Source: Pseudomonas sp. GOM7 (GTDB lineage Bacteria > Pseudomonadota > Gammaproteobacteria > Pseudomonadales > Pseudomonadaceae). Taken from it: DNA of 64,000 nt. Location of the stretch: NCBI RefSeq assembly GCF_026723825.1, contig NZ_CP113519.1, positions 310,001 through 374,000 of the forward strand, written 5' to 3'. The notes below the pieces were generated by a model. It saw nothing but the letters and a program-made list of their open reading frames with translations, ran no database searches and was not told the origin of the DNA. Shown one piece after another: positions 16,805 to 25,821 of this stretch. Position numbers and translations under genes: made by a program. The first letter of the stretch is position 1, and the number at the start of each line of letters is the position of its first letter.

Positions 16805-17953
16805 ATGAGCCTCAATATCTTCTGGTTCCTGCCCACCCATGGCGATGGTCAGTACCTCGGCACCGCCGAAGGCGCGCGCGCCGTCGACCACGGCTATCTC
16901 ACGCAAATCGCTCAGGCCGCCGACCGCCTCGGCTATGGCGGCGTGCTGATCCCCACCGGGCGTTCCTGCGAGGACTCCTGGCTGGTGGCGGCATCCTTGA
17001 TCCCGGTCACGCAGAACCTCAAGTTCCTCGTCGCCCTGCGCCCCGGGATCATTTCGCCCACGGTGGCGGCGCGCCAGGCAGCGACCCTGGATCGTCTGTC
17101 CAATGGCCGGGCGCTGTTCAACCTGGTGACCGGTGGTGACCCGGACGAACTGGCCGGCGATGGCCTGCACCTGTCCCATGCCGAACGTTATGAAGCCTCC
17201 GTCGAATTCACCCGCATCTGGCGCCGCGTGCTGGAGGGTGAAACCGTCGACTACGACGGCAAGCACATCCAGGTGAAGGGTGCCAAGTTGCTTTATCCGC
17301 CAATCCAGCAGCCGCGTCCGCCGCTGTATTTCGGTGGTTCATCCGACGCGGCGCAGGATCTGGCCGCCGAGCAGGTTGAGCTGTACCTGACCTGGGGCGA
17401 GCCGCCGGCCGCAGTGGCCGAGAAGATCGCCCAGGTGCGCGAGAAGGCGGCCAAGCAAGGCCGCGAAGTGCGCTTCGGCATTCGTCTGCACCTGATCGTG
17501 CGCGAGACCAACGAGGAGGCCTGGGCCGCGGCGGATCGGCTGATCAGCCACCTGGATCAGGCCACCATCGACCGTGCCCAGGCGTCGCTGGCGCGTTTCG
17601 ATTCCGTCGGCCAGCAACGCATGGCCGCGCTGCATGGCGGCAAGAGGGACAACCTGGAAGTGTCGCCGAACCTCTGGGCCGGTGTCGGTTTGGTGCGCGG
17701 CGGCGCCGGCACCGCGCTGGTCGGCGATGGCCCGAGCGTGGCGGCGCGGGTCAAGGAATACGCGGAGCTGGGCATCGACACCTTCATTTTCTCTGGCTAC
17801 CCGCATCTGGAGGAGTCGTATCGAGTCGCCGAACTGCTGTTCCCGCACCTGGACGTGGCCCAGCCGCAACGTCCGGAGAGTCGCGGCTATGTCAGCCCGT
17901 TCGGCGAAATGATCGCCAGCGACATTTTGCCGAAGGCGGTTTCGGCGAGCTGA
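16805..17953 (+). CDS. ssuD: FMNH2-dependent alkanesulfonate monooxygenase SsuD
   Basis: This 382-residue bacterial-luciferase-type TIM-barrel enzyme converts alkanesulfonates to the aldehyde plus sulfite, using FMNH2 from SsuE and oxygen. It carries [16 protein letters not shown] at the N-terminus, TGRSCEDSW with the conserved Cys55, and [15 protein letters not shown]. Length equals that of SsuD in E. coli and P. putida. The gene sits in the standard ssuEADCBF order; the gap to ssuC is enlarged by repeats. Confidence 0.95.
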   Translation: MSLNIFWFLPTHGDGQYLGTAEGARAVDHGYLTQIAQAADRLGYGGVLIPTGRSCEDSWLVAASLIPVTQNLKFLVALRPGIISPTVAARQAATLDRLSNGRALFNLVTGGDPDELAGDGLHLSHAERYEASVEFTRIWRRVLEGETVDYDGKHIQVKGAKLLYPPIQQPRPPLYFGGSSDAAQDLAAEQVELYLTWGEPPAAVAEKIAQVREKAAKQGREVRFGIRLHLIVRETNEEAWAAADRLISHLDQATIDRAQASLARFDSVGQQRMAALHGGKRDNLEVSPNLWAGVGLVRGGAGTALVGDGPSVAARVKEYAELGIDTFIFSGYPHLEESYRVAELLFPHLDVAQPQRPESRGYVSPFGEMIASDILPKAVSAS

Positions 17954-18264
17954 GGTAAGCGCAGGTACGGGTTTTCCCGGATTGCATCCGGGCTACGGAC
18001 TGAAAAGCCCCTCTCCCCAGCCCTCTCCCATGAATGGGAGAGGGGGCTGATCGTCGCCGCTGGGTTGCCCTGTGGTACGGCTCGGCTCCCCTCTCCCGCT
18101 TGCGGGGCGTAAGCGGAAAGAGCGAAGCACCGCTTCGCCCGCTGGAGCGCCCTGAGCTCTGCGAAGGGCTGGGGCGCAAAGCGGGGGCTGGGGGAGAGGG
18201 CCGATGTAGCCCGGATGCAATCCGGGGACACGGGTACGGCTAAATAGAATTCTTCGAGGCAAGC
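17954..18264. repeat. Nested palindromic element between ssuD and ssuC
   Basis: This 311-bp gap contains no gene. CCCGGAT-type palindromes lie at 17976-17992 and 18210-18226. Between them GCCCCTCTCCCCAGCC (from 18007) pairs with GGCTGGGGGAGAGGGC (near 18187-18202), and a perfect hairpin CCCTCTCCCA/TGGGAGAGGG sits at 18021-18044. The whole reads as a roughly 250-bp element with nested inverted repeats. Confidence 0.7.
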
Positions 18265-19059
18265 ATGAGCAACACGACCCTTCACAAACTGGCCCTGCGC
18301 GCCGCGCCCTGGGCCTTGCCGCTGGGGCTGTTGGCCGCCTGGCAACTGGCGGTGGCCAGTGGCTGGCTGTCCAGCCGTATCCTGCCGGCACCCAGCGCCG
18401 TGCTCGCCGCCGGCTGGGAGTTGCTGGCCTCCGGTGAAATCTGGCGGCACCTGGCGATCAGCGGCCAGCGCGCCGGCATCGGCTTCGCCATCGGCGGTGG
18501 TATCGGCCTGCTGCTGGGCTTTATCACTGGCCTGTCGAAATGGGGCGAGCGCCTGCTCGACAGCTCGGTGCAGATGATCCGCAACGTGCCGCACCTGGCG
18601 CTGATCCCACTGGTGATCCTCTGGTTCGGCATCGACGAGGCGGCCAAGGTGTTCCTGGTCGCACTCGGCACGTTGTTCCCCATCTACCTCAATACCTACC
18701 ACGGCATCCGCAACGTCGATCCGGCGCTAGTGGAGATGGCGCGCAGTTATGGCCTGAAGGGTTTCGCCCTGTTCTGGCAGGTGATCCTGCCCGGCGCGCT
18801 GCCATCGATCCTGGTCGGCGTGCGTTTCGCTCTCGGCTTCATGTGGCTGACCCTGATCGTCGCTGAAACCATCTCGGCCAGCGCCGGCATCGGCTACCTG
18901 GCGATGAACGCCCGTGAATTCCTGCAGACCGACGTGGTGGTGCTGGCGATCCTGGTCTATGCAGTGCTTGGCAAGCTGGCCGATGTTGCCGCCCGTGGCC
19001 TCGAACGTGTGTGGCTGCGCTGGCACCCGGCTTATCAGGCCAAGGCAGGTGCTCAATGA
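18265..19059 (+). CDS. ssuC: Sulfonate ABC transporter permease SsuC
   Basis: A 264-residue inner-membrane permease of the BPD-transport type with about six hydrophobic segments. The EAA loop is at about 150-170 ([27 protein letters not shown]). It forms the channel for the sulfonate importer with SsuA and SsuB. Its stop overlaps the ssuB start by 4 nt (ATGA). Confidence 0.92.
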   Translation: MSNTTLHKLALRAAPWALPLGLLAAWQLAVASGWLSSRILPAPSAVLAAGWELLASGEIWRHLAISGQRAGIGFAIGGGIGLLLGFITGLSKWGERLLDSSVQMIRNVPHLALIPLVILWFGIDEAAKVFLVALGTLFPIYLNTYHGIRNVDPALVEMARSYGLKGFALFWQVILPGALPSILVGVRFALGFMWLTLIVAETISASAGIGYLAMNAREFLQTDVVVLAILVYAVLGKLADVAARGLERVWLRWHPAYQAKAGAQ

Positions 19060-19856
19060 CGGCGCTGCACAGCATTCGCCAAGGCATCCCCTTGGCCATC
19101 GAGAAGATCGAGAAAACCTTCGGCGAGCGCCAGGTGCTCAAGGGCATCGACCTGCATATCCCGGCTGGCCAGTTCGTCGCCGTGGTTGGCCGTAGCGGCT
19201 GTGGCAAGAGCACCTTGCTGCGCCTGCTGGCCGGGCTGGATCAGCCCAGCGTCGGCCAGTTGCTGGCTGGCAATGGCACGCTCGACGCCGTGCGTGAGGA
19301 TATCCGCCTGATGTTCCAGGACTCGCGCCTGCTGCCCTGGAAGCGGGTCATCGACAACGTCGGCCTGGGCCTTGCCGGCGACTGGCGTCAGCAGGCTGAG
19401 GACGCGCTGGCAGCAGTCGGCCTGGCGGATCGCTCCCAGGAGTGGCCGGCGGCGTTGTCCGGCGGGCAGAAGCAGCGCGTGGCTCTGGCTCGGGCGCTGA
19501 TCCACCGGCCGCGCCTGCTGCTGCTCGACGAGCCGCTGGGGGCGCTGGATGCGCTGACCCGCATCGAGATGCAGCGCCTGATCGAGCGCCTGTGGCAGCA
19601 GCATGGCTTCACTGTGCTGCTGGTCACCCACGATGTCGCCGAGGCGGTGGCCGTGGCGGATCGGGTGATCCTCATTGAGGACGGCCAGATCGGTCTCGAT
19701 CTGGACGTGCAACTGCTACGCCCGCGTGCATACGGCTCGCCGCTGCTGGCGGCACTGGAAGCGCGAGTGCTCGACCGCGTGCTGGCGCAGCCGGAATTAC
19801 CCACACCACCAGAACCCGTATCACCCCTGCCCACGCAACTGCGCTGGGCGCTTTAA
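19056..19856 (+). CDS. ssuB: Sulfonate ABC transporter ATPase SsuB
   Basis: A 266-residue ATPase with Walker [10 protein letters not shown] (Lys51), Q-loop [10 protein letters not shown], signature LSGGQKQR, Walker B LLLLDEP and the His switch THD. It powers sulfonate uptake. ATG 19056 overlaps the ssuC stop and is preferred over an upstream frame-open ATG at 19011 inside ssuC. Confidence 0.93.
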   Translation: MTALHSIRQGIPLAIEKIEKTFGERQVLKGIDLHIPAGQFVAVVGRSGCGKSTLLRLLAGLDQPSVGQLLAGNGTLDAVREDIRLMFQDSRLLPWKRVIDNVGLGLAGDWRQQAEDALAAVGLADRSQEWPAALSGGQKQRVALARALIHRPRLLLLDEPLGALDALTRIEMQRLIERLWQQHGFTVLLVTHDVAEAVAVADRVILIEDGQIGLDLDVQLLRPRAYGSPLLAALEARVLDRVLAQPELPTPPEPVSPLPTQLRWAL

Positions 19857-19858
19857 CG

Positions 19859-19935
19859 CAGCTACAAGCCACAAGCCACAAGCTTCAAGTAAGGGCTGCG
19901 TGCTTTTACTTGTGGCTTGCAGCTTGAAGCTTGCC
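19859..19935. repeat. AAGCTTGAAG-type hairpin repeat, copy 2
   Basis: Left arm CAGCTACAAGCCACAAGC and right arm GCTTGCAGCTTGAAGCTTGC surround a centre with TAAGGGCTGCGTGCTTTTA. It fills most of the ssuB-ssuF gap. Confidence 0.7.
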
Positions 19936-19963
19936 GCTGATTTCGACCCCAGGAGAAAATCCC

Positions 19964-20179
19964 ATGACCATCAAAGCCATCAACGTGCGCAACCAGTTCA
20001 AAGGCAGCATCAAGAACATCGTCATCGGTGACGTACTGTCGGAAATCGACGTGCAGACTGCCGCCGGCATCGTCACGTCGGTCATCACCACCCGTTCCGT
20101 GCGCGAGCTGGAGCTGCAGGTGGGCAGCGAGGTGATTGCCTTCGTCAAATCCACCGAGGTGTCCATCGCCAAGCTCTGA
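19964..20179 (+). CDS. ssuF: Molybdopterin-binding (Mop) domain protein SsuF
   Basis: A 71-residue single TOBE/Mop domain protein beginning MTIKAINVRNQFKG. Such small proteins bind oxyanions like molybdate. In P. putida SsuF is needed for growth on aromatic sulfonates and sulfate esters and closes the ssuEADCBF operon, as here. A CAGGAG site lies before ATG 19964; the upstream in-frame start at 19931 falls in the repeat and is rejected. Confidence 0.9.
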   Translation: MTIKAINVRNQFKGSIKNIVIGDVLSEIDVQTAAGIVTSVITTRSVRELELQVGSEVIAFVKSTEVSIAKL

Positions 20180-20191
20180 CGCTCCTCCATG

Positions 20192-20214
20192 GCCCCGGCC
20201 GCAATGGCCGGGGC
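20192..20214 (+). terminator. Hairpin after ssuF
   Basis: GCCCCGGCC and GGCCGGGGC form a perfect nine-pair stem with a five-base loop 12 nt after ssuF. There is no clear T-run, so termination is likely but not certain. Confidence 0.6.
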
Positions 20215-20412
20215 AAGCTTCCTGGCGCCTTCGGTTCGCCTGGCCGGGCGACATGCCTTATCCTTGTCGGCCCTTGTGGCTGATCGTCTTCTGCAAGTCT
20301 TGTTATAAAGAGATAAGAAAAAGATATTTTTCAGCTATATGATTTTTCTGCAGAATCGCGCCATCAAATAGCCTGCCTGCAGGTTCCTCTCTCGATAAGA
20401 AGGACGCCATAG

Positions 20413-21429
20413 ATGCTGAAGAAGATCGTTCTGGCCACCGTGGCCAGTGCCACCCTGCTCACTGGTTCGCTGAGCCATGCTGCTGCCGACACGCCGTTCC
20501 ACAACGCCTCCTACGACATCGCCCGCGAACTGTTCGGCGAGATCAACCCGCTGTTCGTCGAGCACTGGAAACAGCAGACCGGCAAGGAAGTGAAGATCAT
20601 CCAGTCCTTCGCCGGCACCTCGCGCCAGGCACAGGACATCATTCAGGGCAAGAAGGTCGACGTGGTCACCTTCAACCAGGTGCCGGACGTGGACATCCTG
20701 GCCAAGCGCGGCCTGCTGCGCAAAGACTGGGCCGAGCAGTTCCCCAACAACGCCTCGCCGTACTACAGCACCACGGCCTTCCTGGTGCGTGAAGGCAACC
20801 CGAAGAACATCAAGGGCTGGGACGACCTGATTCGCGATGACGTGAAGCTGGTGTTCCCCAACCCCAAGACCTCCGGTAATGCCCGCTACAGCTACCTGGG
20901 CGCCTGGCTGTTCGCCAACGAGAAATTCAACGGCGACCAGGAGAAGGTGAAAGCCTTCGTCGGCAAGCTGCTGAAGAACGTCGAGAACTTCCCCACCGGC
21001 GGCCGTGGCGCCACCGTGGCTTTTGCCCAGAACGGCCAGGGCGACGTGCTGCTGACCTTCGAGTCGGAAGTGATCAACATTGCCAAGGGTGACGAGTTCA
21101 AGTCCGCTAACCTGCAGGTGGTGGTACCGGAGGTCAGCGTTCTGGCCGAATTTCCGGTAGCCATCGTCGACAAGGTGGCCGATGAGCGCGGTACCCGCGA
21201 GCAGGCCAAGGCCTTCCTCGACTTCCAGTACAGCAAGGACATCCAGCAACTGCTGACCCGCTACAACTACCGCGTGCACAACCCGGAAGTGGTCGAGGCG
21301 ACCAAGGCCCAGTTCGCCCCGGTGCGCCTGATCAACCCGACCGAGGTGCTGGGTAGCTGGGACGAGATCACCGCCAAGCATTTCGACAACGGTGGTATTC
21401 TTGACCAACTTCTGGCGGCCGGTCGCTGA
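20413..21429 (+). CDS. sbp: Sulfate-binding periplasmic protein Sbp
   Basis: This 338-residue exported protein (signal peptide cleaved near SHAAA, residue 25) belongs to the sulfate/thiosulfate-binding family. Motifs include NASYDIARELF, QSFAGTSRQAQDIIQG and FPNPKTSGNARYSYLGAW. It delivers sulfate to the CysTWA importer. A GATAAGAAGGA sequence precedes the ATG. The 233-bp upstream region is AT-rich, with TTATAAAGAGATAAGAAAAA, and probably holds a CysB-activated promoter. Unlike the usual layout, 254 bp of repeats separate it from cysT. Confidence 0.93.
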   Translation: MLKKIVLATVASATLLTGSLSHAAADTPFHNASYDIARELFGEINPLFVEHWKQQTGKEVKIIQSFAGTSRQAQDIIQGKKVDVVTFNQVPDVDILAKRGLLRKDWAEQFPNNASPYYSTTAFLVREGNPKNIKGWDDLIRDDVKLVFPNPKTSGNARYSYLGAWLFANEKFNGDQEKVKAFVGKLLKNVENFPTGGRGATVAFAQNGQGDVLLTFESEVINIAKGDEFKSANLQVVVPEVSVLAEFPVAIVDKVADERGTREQAKAFLDFQYSKDIQQLLTRYNYRVHNPEVVEATKAQFAPVRLINPTEVLGSWDEITAKHFDNGGILDQLLAAGR

Positions 21430-21437
21430 CCTGGACG

Positions 21438-21460
21438 CAGGGTGGGTGTAACCCGCCCTG
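21438..21460 (+). terminator. Hairpin after sbp
   Basis: CAGGGTGGGT and ACCCGCCCTG pair with a three-base loop 8 nt after the sbp stop. There is no T-run. It could weaken transcription into cysT and leave Sbp in excess of the permease. Confidence 0.5.
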
Positions 21461-21611
21461 GTGTTACACCACGGATCAACTGTCGGTCGGACGGCTTTTC
21501 GTAGGGTGCGCAGTGCGCACCAAGCACGCACTGCGGTCTTCACGGTGCGCACGGCGCACCCTACCCCAAAGCACCCGAGCACATGCCGACATGTGATCCG
21601 TGTTGTGACAC
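21461..21611. repeat. 151-bp MITE-like inverted-repeat element between sbp and cysT
   Basis: The outer arms start GTGTTACACCACGGATCA and end TGATCCGTGTTGTGACAC; about 22 of 27 terminal bases pair. An inner pair at 21501-21521 and 21544-21564 (GTAGGGTGCGC.. / ..GCGCACCCTAC) matches at 20 of 21. No open reading frame of note lies inside. It is absent from the tight sbp-cysTWA operons known elsewhere. Confidence 0.7.
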
Positions 21612-21634
21612 TGGGCAAGCATCGTATTGGTCTA

Positions 21635-21657
21635 TTGGCCGCCTTATTGGCGGCCAA
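21635..21657 (+). promoter_or_regulatory. Hairpin in the cysT leader
   Basis: A perfect TTGGCCGCC/GGCGGCCAA stem with loop TTATT ends 26 nt before the cysT GTG. No T-run follows, so a role in leader structure or mRNA stability is more likely than termination. Confidence 0.4.
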
Positions 21658-21683
21658 CTGCATTTGTAGAGCCGAGCTTTTTC

Positions 21684-22523
21684 GTGAGCAAACCGACGCT
21701 GTTCTTCCGACAGACCCCGCTGCTGCCTGGCTTTGGCCTGAGCTTCGGCGTCAGCGTGTTGTATCTCTCCCTGGTGATTCTGCTGCCGCTGTCGGCGCTG
21801 CTTCTGTACGTCAGCGACATGACCTGGGCGCAGTACTGGTTCGCCATCAGCGACCCGCGCGTGGTGCAGAGCTACAAAGTGACCGTCTCGGCGGCGTTCT
21901 ACTCGACCCTGGCGGTGTTGGTGATCGGCCTGCTGCTGGCCTGGATCATCACCCGCTACGACTTTCCCGGGCGGCGCCTGGTGGATGCGCTGATCGACCT
22001 GCCGTTCGCCCTGCCCACCTCGGTGGCCGGCCTGACCCTGGCCACCTTGCTGGTGCCCAACGGCTGGATCGGTCAGTGGCTGGGCTTCAAGGTGGCCTAT
22101 GCCTACACCGGTATCGTCGTGGCCATGGTGTTCACCAGCATTCCCTTCGTGGTGCGCACGGTGCAGCCGGTGCTGCAGGATCTCGGCTCGGAATACGAGG
22201 AAGCCGCGCGCACCCTCGGCGCCAGCCGTGTGCAGACCTTCCGCAAGGTGATCCTGCCGACCCTGGCGCCGGCACTGGTCACCGGCGGTTCGCAGGCATT
22301 TATCCGCAGCCTCGGTGAGTTCGGCGCGGTGATCATGATCGCTGGCAACATTCCTTATCAGACGGAGGTCAGCTCGCTGATGATTTTCGTCCGTCTGCAG
22401 GAATTCAATTACCCGGCGGCCGCAGCCATCGCTTCGGTGATTCTGCTCGCGTCGCTGGCTCTTCTGTTCCTCCTGCAGGTCGTGCAGGGGCGTCTGTTCG
22501 CATGGCAACGGCAAGGTCGATGA
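21684..22523 (+). CDS. cysT: Sulfate ABC transporter permease CysT
   Basis: A 279-residue permease with about six membrane segments and an EAA loop EEAARTLGASRVQTFRKVILPTLAPAL followed by GSQAFIRSLGEFGAV, the wording of CysT/CysU. It pairs with CysW for sulfate and thiosulfate import. I prefer the GTG at 21684 because it gives normal length and places LLPGFGLSFG as the usual N-terminus; the frame is open to 21627. The ribosome site is weak. Confidence 0.88.
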   Translation: MSKPTLFFRQTPLLPGFGLSFGVSVLYLSLVILLPLSALLLYVSDMTWAQYWFAISDPRVVQSYKVTVSAAFYSTLAVLVIGLLLAWIITRYDFPGRRLVDALIDLPFALPTSVAGLTLATLLVPNGWIGQWLGFKVAYAYTGIVVAMVFTSIPFVVRTVQPVLQDLGSEYEEAARTLGASRVQTFRKVILPTLAPALVTGGSQAFIRSLGEFGAVIMIAGNIPYQTEVSSLMIFVRLQEFNYPAAAAIASVILLASLALLFLLQVVQGRLFAWQRQGR

Positions 22524-23347
22524 AAAAGCCTCAGGATTGGCGCCAATGGGCGCTGGTAACACTCGGTCTGACGCTGGTGGCACTGATTCTGCTGCTGCCG
22601 CTGGCACTGATCTTCACCAAGGCCCTGGCCGGTGGGCTCGACCTGCTGTGGCGCAACCTGAACGAAGACTACATGCTCCATGCAATCGGCCTGACCCTGC
22701 TGGTGGCGGCGATCACCGTGCCGCTGAACCTGTGCTTCGGCATCTGCCTGGCCTGGTGCGTGACCCACTACGACTTCCGTGGGCGCAAGCTGCTGACCAC
22801 GCTGATCGACATTCCCTACGCGGTGTCGCCGGTGGTCGCCGGCCTCTGCTACCTGGTGGTCTACGGCCTGGAAAGCTTCATCGGCCGCTGGTTCTATGAT
22901 CAGGGCCTGCAACTGATGTTCGCCTGGCCGGGTATCGTCATGGTCACTGTGTTCGTCACCGCGCCCTATGTGGCGCGCATTCTTATTCCGGTGATGCAGG
23001 CCCAGGGGCAGGACGAGGAAACCGCCGCCATGTGCCTGGGCGCCAGCGGCTGGCAGATCTTCCGCCGCATCAGCCTGCCGAAGATCAAATGGGCGCTGCT
23101 GTACGGCGTGGTGGTGACCAACGCCCGCGCGGTGGGCGAGTTCGGCGCGGTGTCGGTGGTGTCCGGCACCATCATCAACCAGACCCTGACCCTGCCGCTG
23201 CTGGTCGATCAACTCAACAACGACTACAAGCCAGCGGCGGCTTTCACCGCGGCCGGGCTGCTGGCGTGCATGGCGCTGCTCACACTGTTCCTCAAGACCT
23301 TCATGGAGTGGCGTCAGCGCCGCCTGCTGCAACGCGCCGAGGCCTGA
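22520..23347 (+). CDS. cysW: Sulfate ABC transporter permease CysW
   Basis: A 275-residue permease with six hydrophobic stretches, an EAA loop ETAAMCLGASGWQIFRRISLPKIKWAL and NARAVGEFGAVSVVSG, as in CysW. ATG 22520 overlaps the cysT stop (ATGA); ATG 22502 is the alternative start. The normal next gene cysA is missing: only 4 nt separate this stop from the convergent phosphodiesterase gene, so the ATPase must come from elsewhere. Confidence 0.9.
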   Translation: MKKPQDWRQWALVTLGLTLVALILLLPLALIFTKALAGGLDLLWRNLNEDYMLHAIGLTLLVAAITVPLNLCFGICLAWCVTHYDFRGRKLLTTLIDIPYAVSPVVAGLCYLVVYGLESFIGRWFYDQGLQLMFAWPGIVMVTVFVTAPYVARILIPVMQAQGQDEETAAMCLGASGWQIFRRISLPKIKWALLYGVVVTNARAVGEFGAVSVVSGTIINQTLTLPLLVDQLNNDYKPAAAFTAAGLLACMALLTLFLKTFMEWRQRRLLQRAEA

Positions 23348-23351
23348 TCCC

Positions 23352-25652
23352 TCAATTACCCGCAGCAGGCGGCTGCGCTGCCTGAATGCGCTGCGCCGCC
23401 CTTGCCTGGTCATGCACGGCGGCGGGCTGTGGATGGCCGAAGTGATAGCCCTGGCCATAGTCGCAGCCCAGTTCTCGCAGGAAGTCGGCCTGGGCCGCTT
23501 CCTCGATGCCTTCGGCCAGCACCTTGAGGCCCAGGCTGTGGCCGAGGGCGATCACCGCGCGGGCGATGGCGGCGTCTTCCGGGTCGTCCGGCAGGCCGCG
23601 CACGAAGCTCTGGTCGAGTTTGAGCTTGTGCACCGGCAGGCGCTTGAGGCGGGCCAGCGAGCTATAGCCGGTGCCGAAGTCATCGATGGCCAGACGCACG
23701 CCCAATGCGCGCAGGCGGGTCAGCAGGGTCAGCGCTGCTGCGGGGTCTTCCATCACCGCGCTCTCCGTCACCTCCAGCTCCAGTTGCGCCGGGTTCAGGT
23801 TCGTCTTGGCCAGCACCTGAGCGACGTGCAGATCCAGCTCGACACGACCGAACAGGCGGCTGGATACGTTCACCGCGACGAACTGCGGGCCGTTGCGCTC
23901 CAGGTTCCAGCGCACCATCTGCGCGCAGGCCTGTTCGAGCACCCAGGCGTCGATGGCGCCGATCATGCCGTTTTCCTCGGCCACCGGGATGAACTCCACC
24001 GGTGACACCAGGCCGCGTTCGGGGTGCTGCCAGCGCACCAGGGCCTCCATGCCCACCAGGTTGCCGTTATGCAGGTCGTGTAGGGGCTGGTAGAACACGC
24101 GCAGTTCGCCGTTTTCCAGGGCATGGCGCAGGCTGCTGGCCAGTTCCACCCGTTGCCGGGCGTAATCGGTCAGCTCCTGAGCGTAGAAGGCGAAGCTTTC
24201 GCGGCCCGTGCTCTTGGCCTTGAACAGCGCCGAGTCGGCATTGCGCAGCACCTGTTCGACGCCCTCGGCATCGTTGGGAAACAGGCTGATGCCAATGCTG
24301 GCGCTGATGTAGAGCTCGTTGCCATCGAGGCGGAAGGGCGCATGCAGGCTGTTGAGCAGGATTTGCGCCAGTTCGGCAGCCTGCGCCGCTTCATTGCATT
24401 GCTCGTGCAGCAGGCCGAACTCGTCGCCGCCCAGGCGAGCCAGGGTCACGCCGCTGGGAATGACTTCTTGCAGACGTTCGCCGACGGTTTTGAGCAGCAG
24501 GTCGCCGACGTTATGCCCGAGGCTTTCGTTGATGTGCTTGAAGTGATCCAGATCGAGCAGCAGCACGGCGCCGCAGCGTGACTCCTGGCTGCGCTCCATG
24601 GCATGCGCCACCCGTTCGGTGAACAGCAGGCGGTTGGGCAGGTTGCTCAGCGGGTCGTGGTGGGCCAGGTAGTCCAGCTCGCGCTGCGAACGCTTGAGGG
24701 CGGTGATGTCGGAGAACACCGCCACGTAATGGCTGATCGCGCCCTGGGCATCGTGAATCACCCGGATGCATTGCCATTGCGGGTAGATCTCGCCGCTCTT
24801 GCGCCGGTTCCACACCTCTCCGGCCCAGGCGCCGTGGCGCTCCAAGGCATGCCACATGTCGTGGTAGAAGGCACTGTCGTGACGCCCGGACTTGAGTAGG
24901 GTTGGAGCCTGGCCGAGGATTTCTTCGCGGCTGTAGCCGGTGATGCGCGAGAACGCTGGGTTGACGTGCACGATGCATTGCCTGGCATCGGTGACCAGCA
25001 CGCCTTCCTGAGTGGCGTCGAACACCGCGGCCGCCTGGCGCAGGCTGTCTTCGTCTGCGCGGCGCTGGGTGATATCGCTGGCAATACCGATGAAGCGCAT
25101 GGGCTGACCAGCGGCGTTACACAGCAACCGGCCACGCGAATGGATCCAGCGGTAGCTGCCGTCGGCATGGCGCAGGCGGTAGACGTTCTCGTACTGGGTG
25201 CCTTGCAGGTTGAGGTCGATCTTCTCCAGCACGCGCTGACGGTCATCGGGGTGCAGGTACTCGGCCCATTGCTCGCGGGTGTCGCCGAGGGCGGCCTTGT
25301 CGATGCCAAGCAGGGCCGCGTAGCTATCCGAATAGAACACCCGCTGGCTGCTCATATCCAGATCCCACAGACCATCACGGGTGGCATCCAGCGCCAGGCG
25401 CAGACGCTCTTCGCTGGTGCTCATGGTCCGCTGCGCGCGGCGGTAGTGAATAGCATGCCGACGCAGCAGGGCATACAGCAGGAAGGCGCTGAAGGTGACG
25501 AACAGCAGTCCCTTGAGTGTTTGCAGGTGCTTGTACTGGGCGGGAGCGAGCAGGTCGAGCAACTGGTCACTGAGCAGCACCCACAGCGAGGCGACCAGCA
25601 GGTAAGCCAGGGTCAGACGCAAGGTGGTTCTATCGATACGCATGGCGAGCAA
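23352..25652 (-). CDS. pipA: PAS-PAS-GGDEF-EAL c-di-GMP phosphodiesterase (PipA-like)
   Basis: A 766-residue membrane protein: two hydrophobic segments (about 13-33 and 48-66), two PAS/PAC modules (about 80-205 and 210-330), a GGDEF domain with intact LGGDEF but no RxxD inhibitory site, and an EAL domain with EALVRW, DDFGTGYSSL and KLDQSFV. It probably hydrolyses c-di-GMP, with GGDEF as a GTP sensor. The position between the sulfate permease genes and desA matches PA0285 (PipA) in P. aeruginosa. The start is unsure: TTG 25652 has AGGAG 5 nt upstream, while ATG 25643 is too far from it. Confidence 0.88.
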   Translation of the reverse strand: MLAMRIDRTTLRLTLAYLLVASLWVLLSDQLLDLLAPAQYKHLQTLKGLLFVTFSAFLLYALLRRHAIHYRRAQRTMSTSEERLRLALDATRDGLWDLDMSSQRVFYSDSYAALLGIDKAALGDTREQWAEYLHPDDRQRVLEKIDLNLQGTQYENVYRLRHADGSYRWIHSRGRLLCNAAGQPMRFIGIASDITQRRADEDSLRQAAAVFDATQEGVLVTDARQCIVHVNPAFSRITGYSREEILGQAPTLLKSGRHDSAFYHDMWHALERHGAWAGEVWNRRKSGEIYPQWQCIRVIHDAQGAISHYVAVFSDITALKRSQRELDYLAHHDPLSNLPNRLLFTERVAHAMERSQESRCGAVLLLDLDHFKHINESLGHNVGDLLLKTVGERLQEVIPSGVTLARLGGDEFGLLHEQCNEAAQAAELAQILLNSLHAPFRLDGNELYISASIGISLFPNDAEGVEQVLRNADSALFKAKSTGRESFAFYAQELTDYARQRVELASSLRHALENGELRVFYQPLHDLHNGNLVGMEALVRWQHPERGLVSPVEFIPVAEENGMIGAIDAWVLEQACAQMVRWNLERNGPQFVAVNVSSRLFGRVELDLHVAQVLAKTNLNPAQLELEVTESAVMEDPAAALTLLTRLRALGVRLAIDDFGTGYSSLARLKRLPVHKLKLDQSFVRGLPDDPEDAAIARAVIALGHSLGLKVLAEGIEEAAQADFLRELGCDYGQGYHFGHPQPAAVHDQARAAQRIQAAQPPAAGN

Positions 25653-25821
25653 GGTCGCTCCTGTTATTGTGTGTACATGCCGGCTGTCCTTGGCGATGGG
25701 CCTGGCTGAAACATTCTTATCTAAAAGTCCATCTGGTTTTCTGACATGGCTCGGGGATAATGCAGAAAGGTTGGCCCTTGTAGGGCAAACCGCTTACACC
25801 TATCAAGAGGCAACAGCGCTC

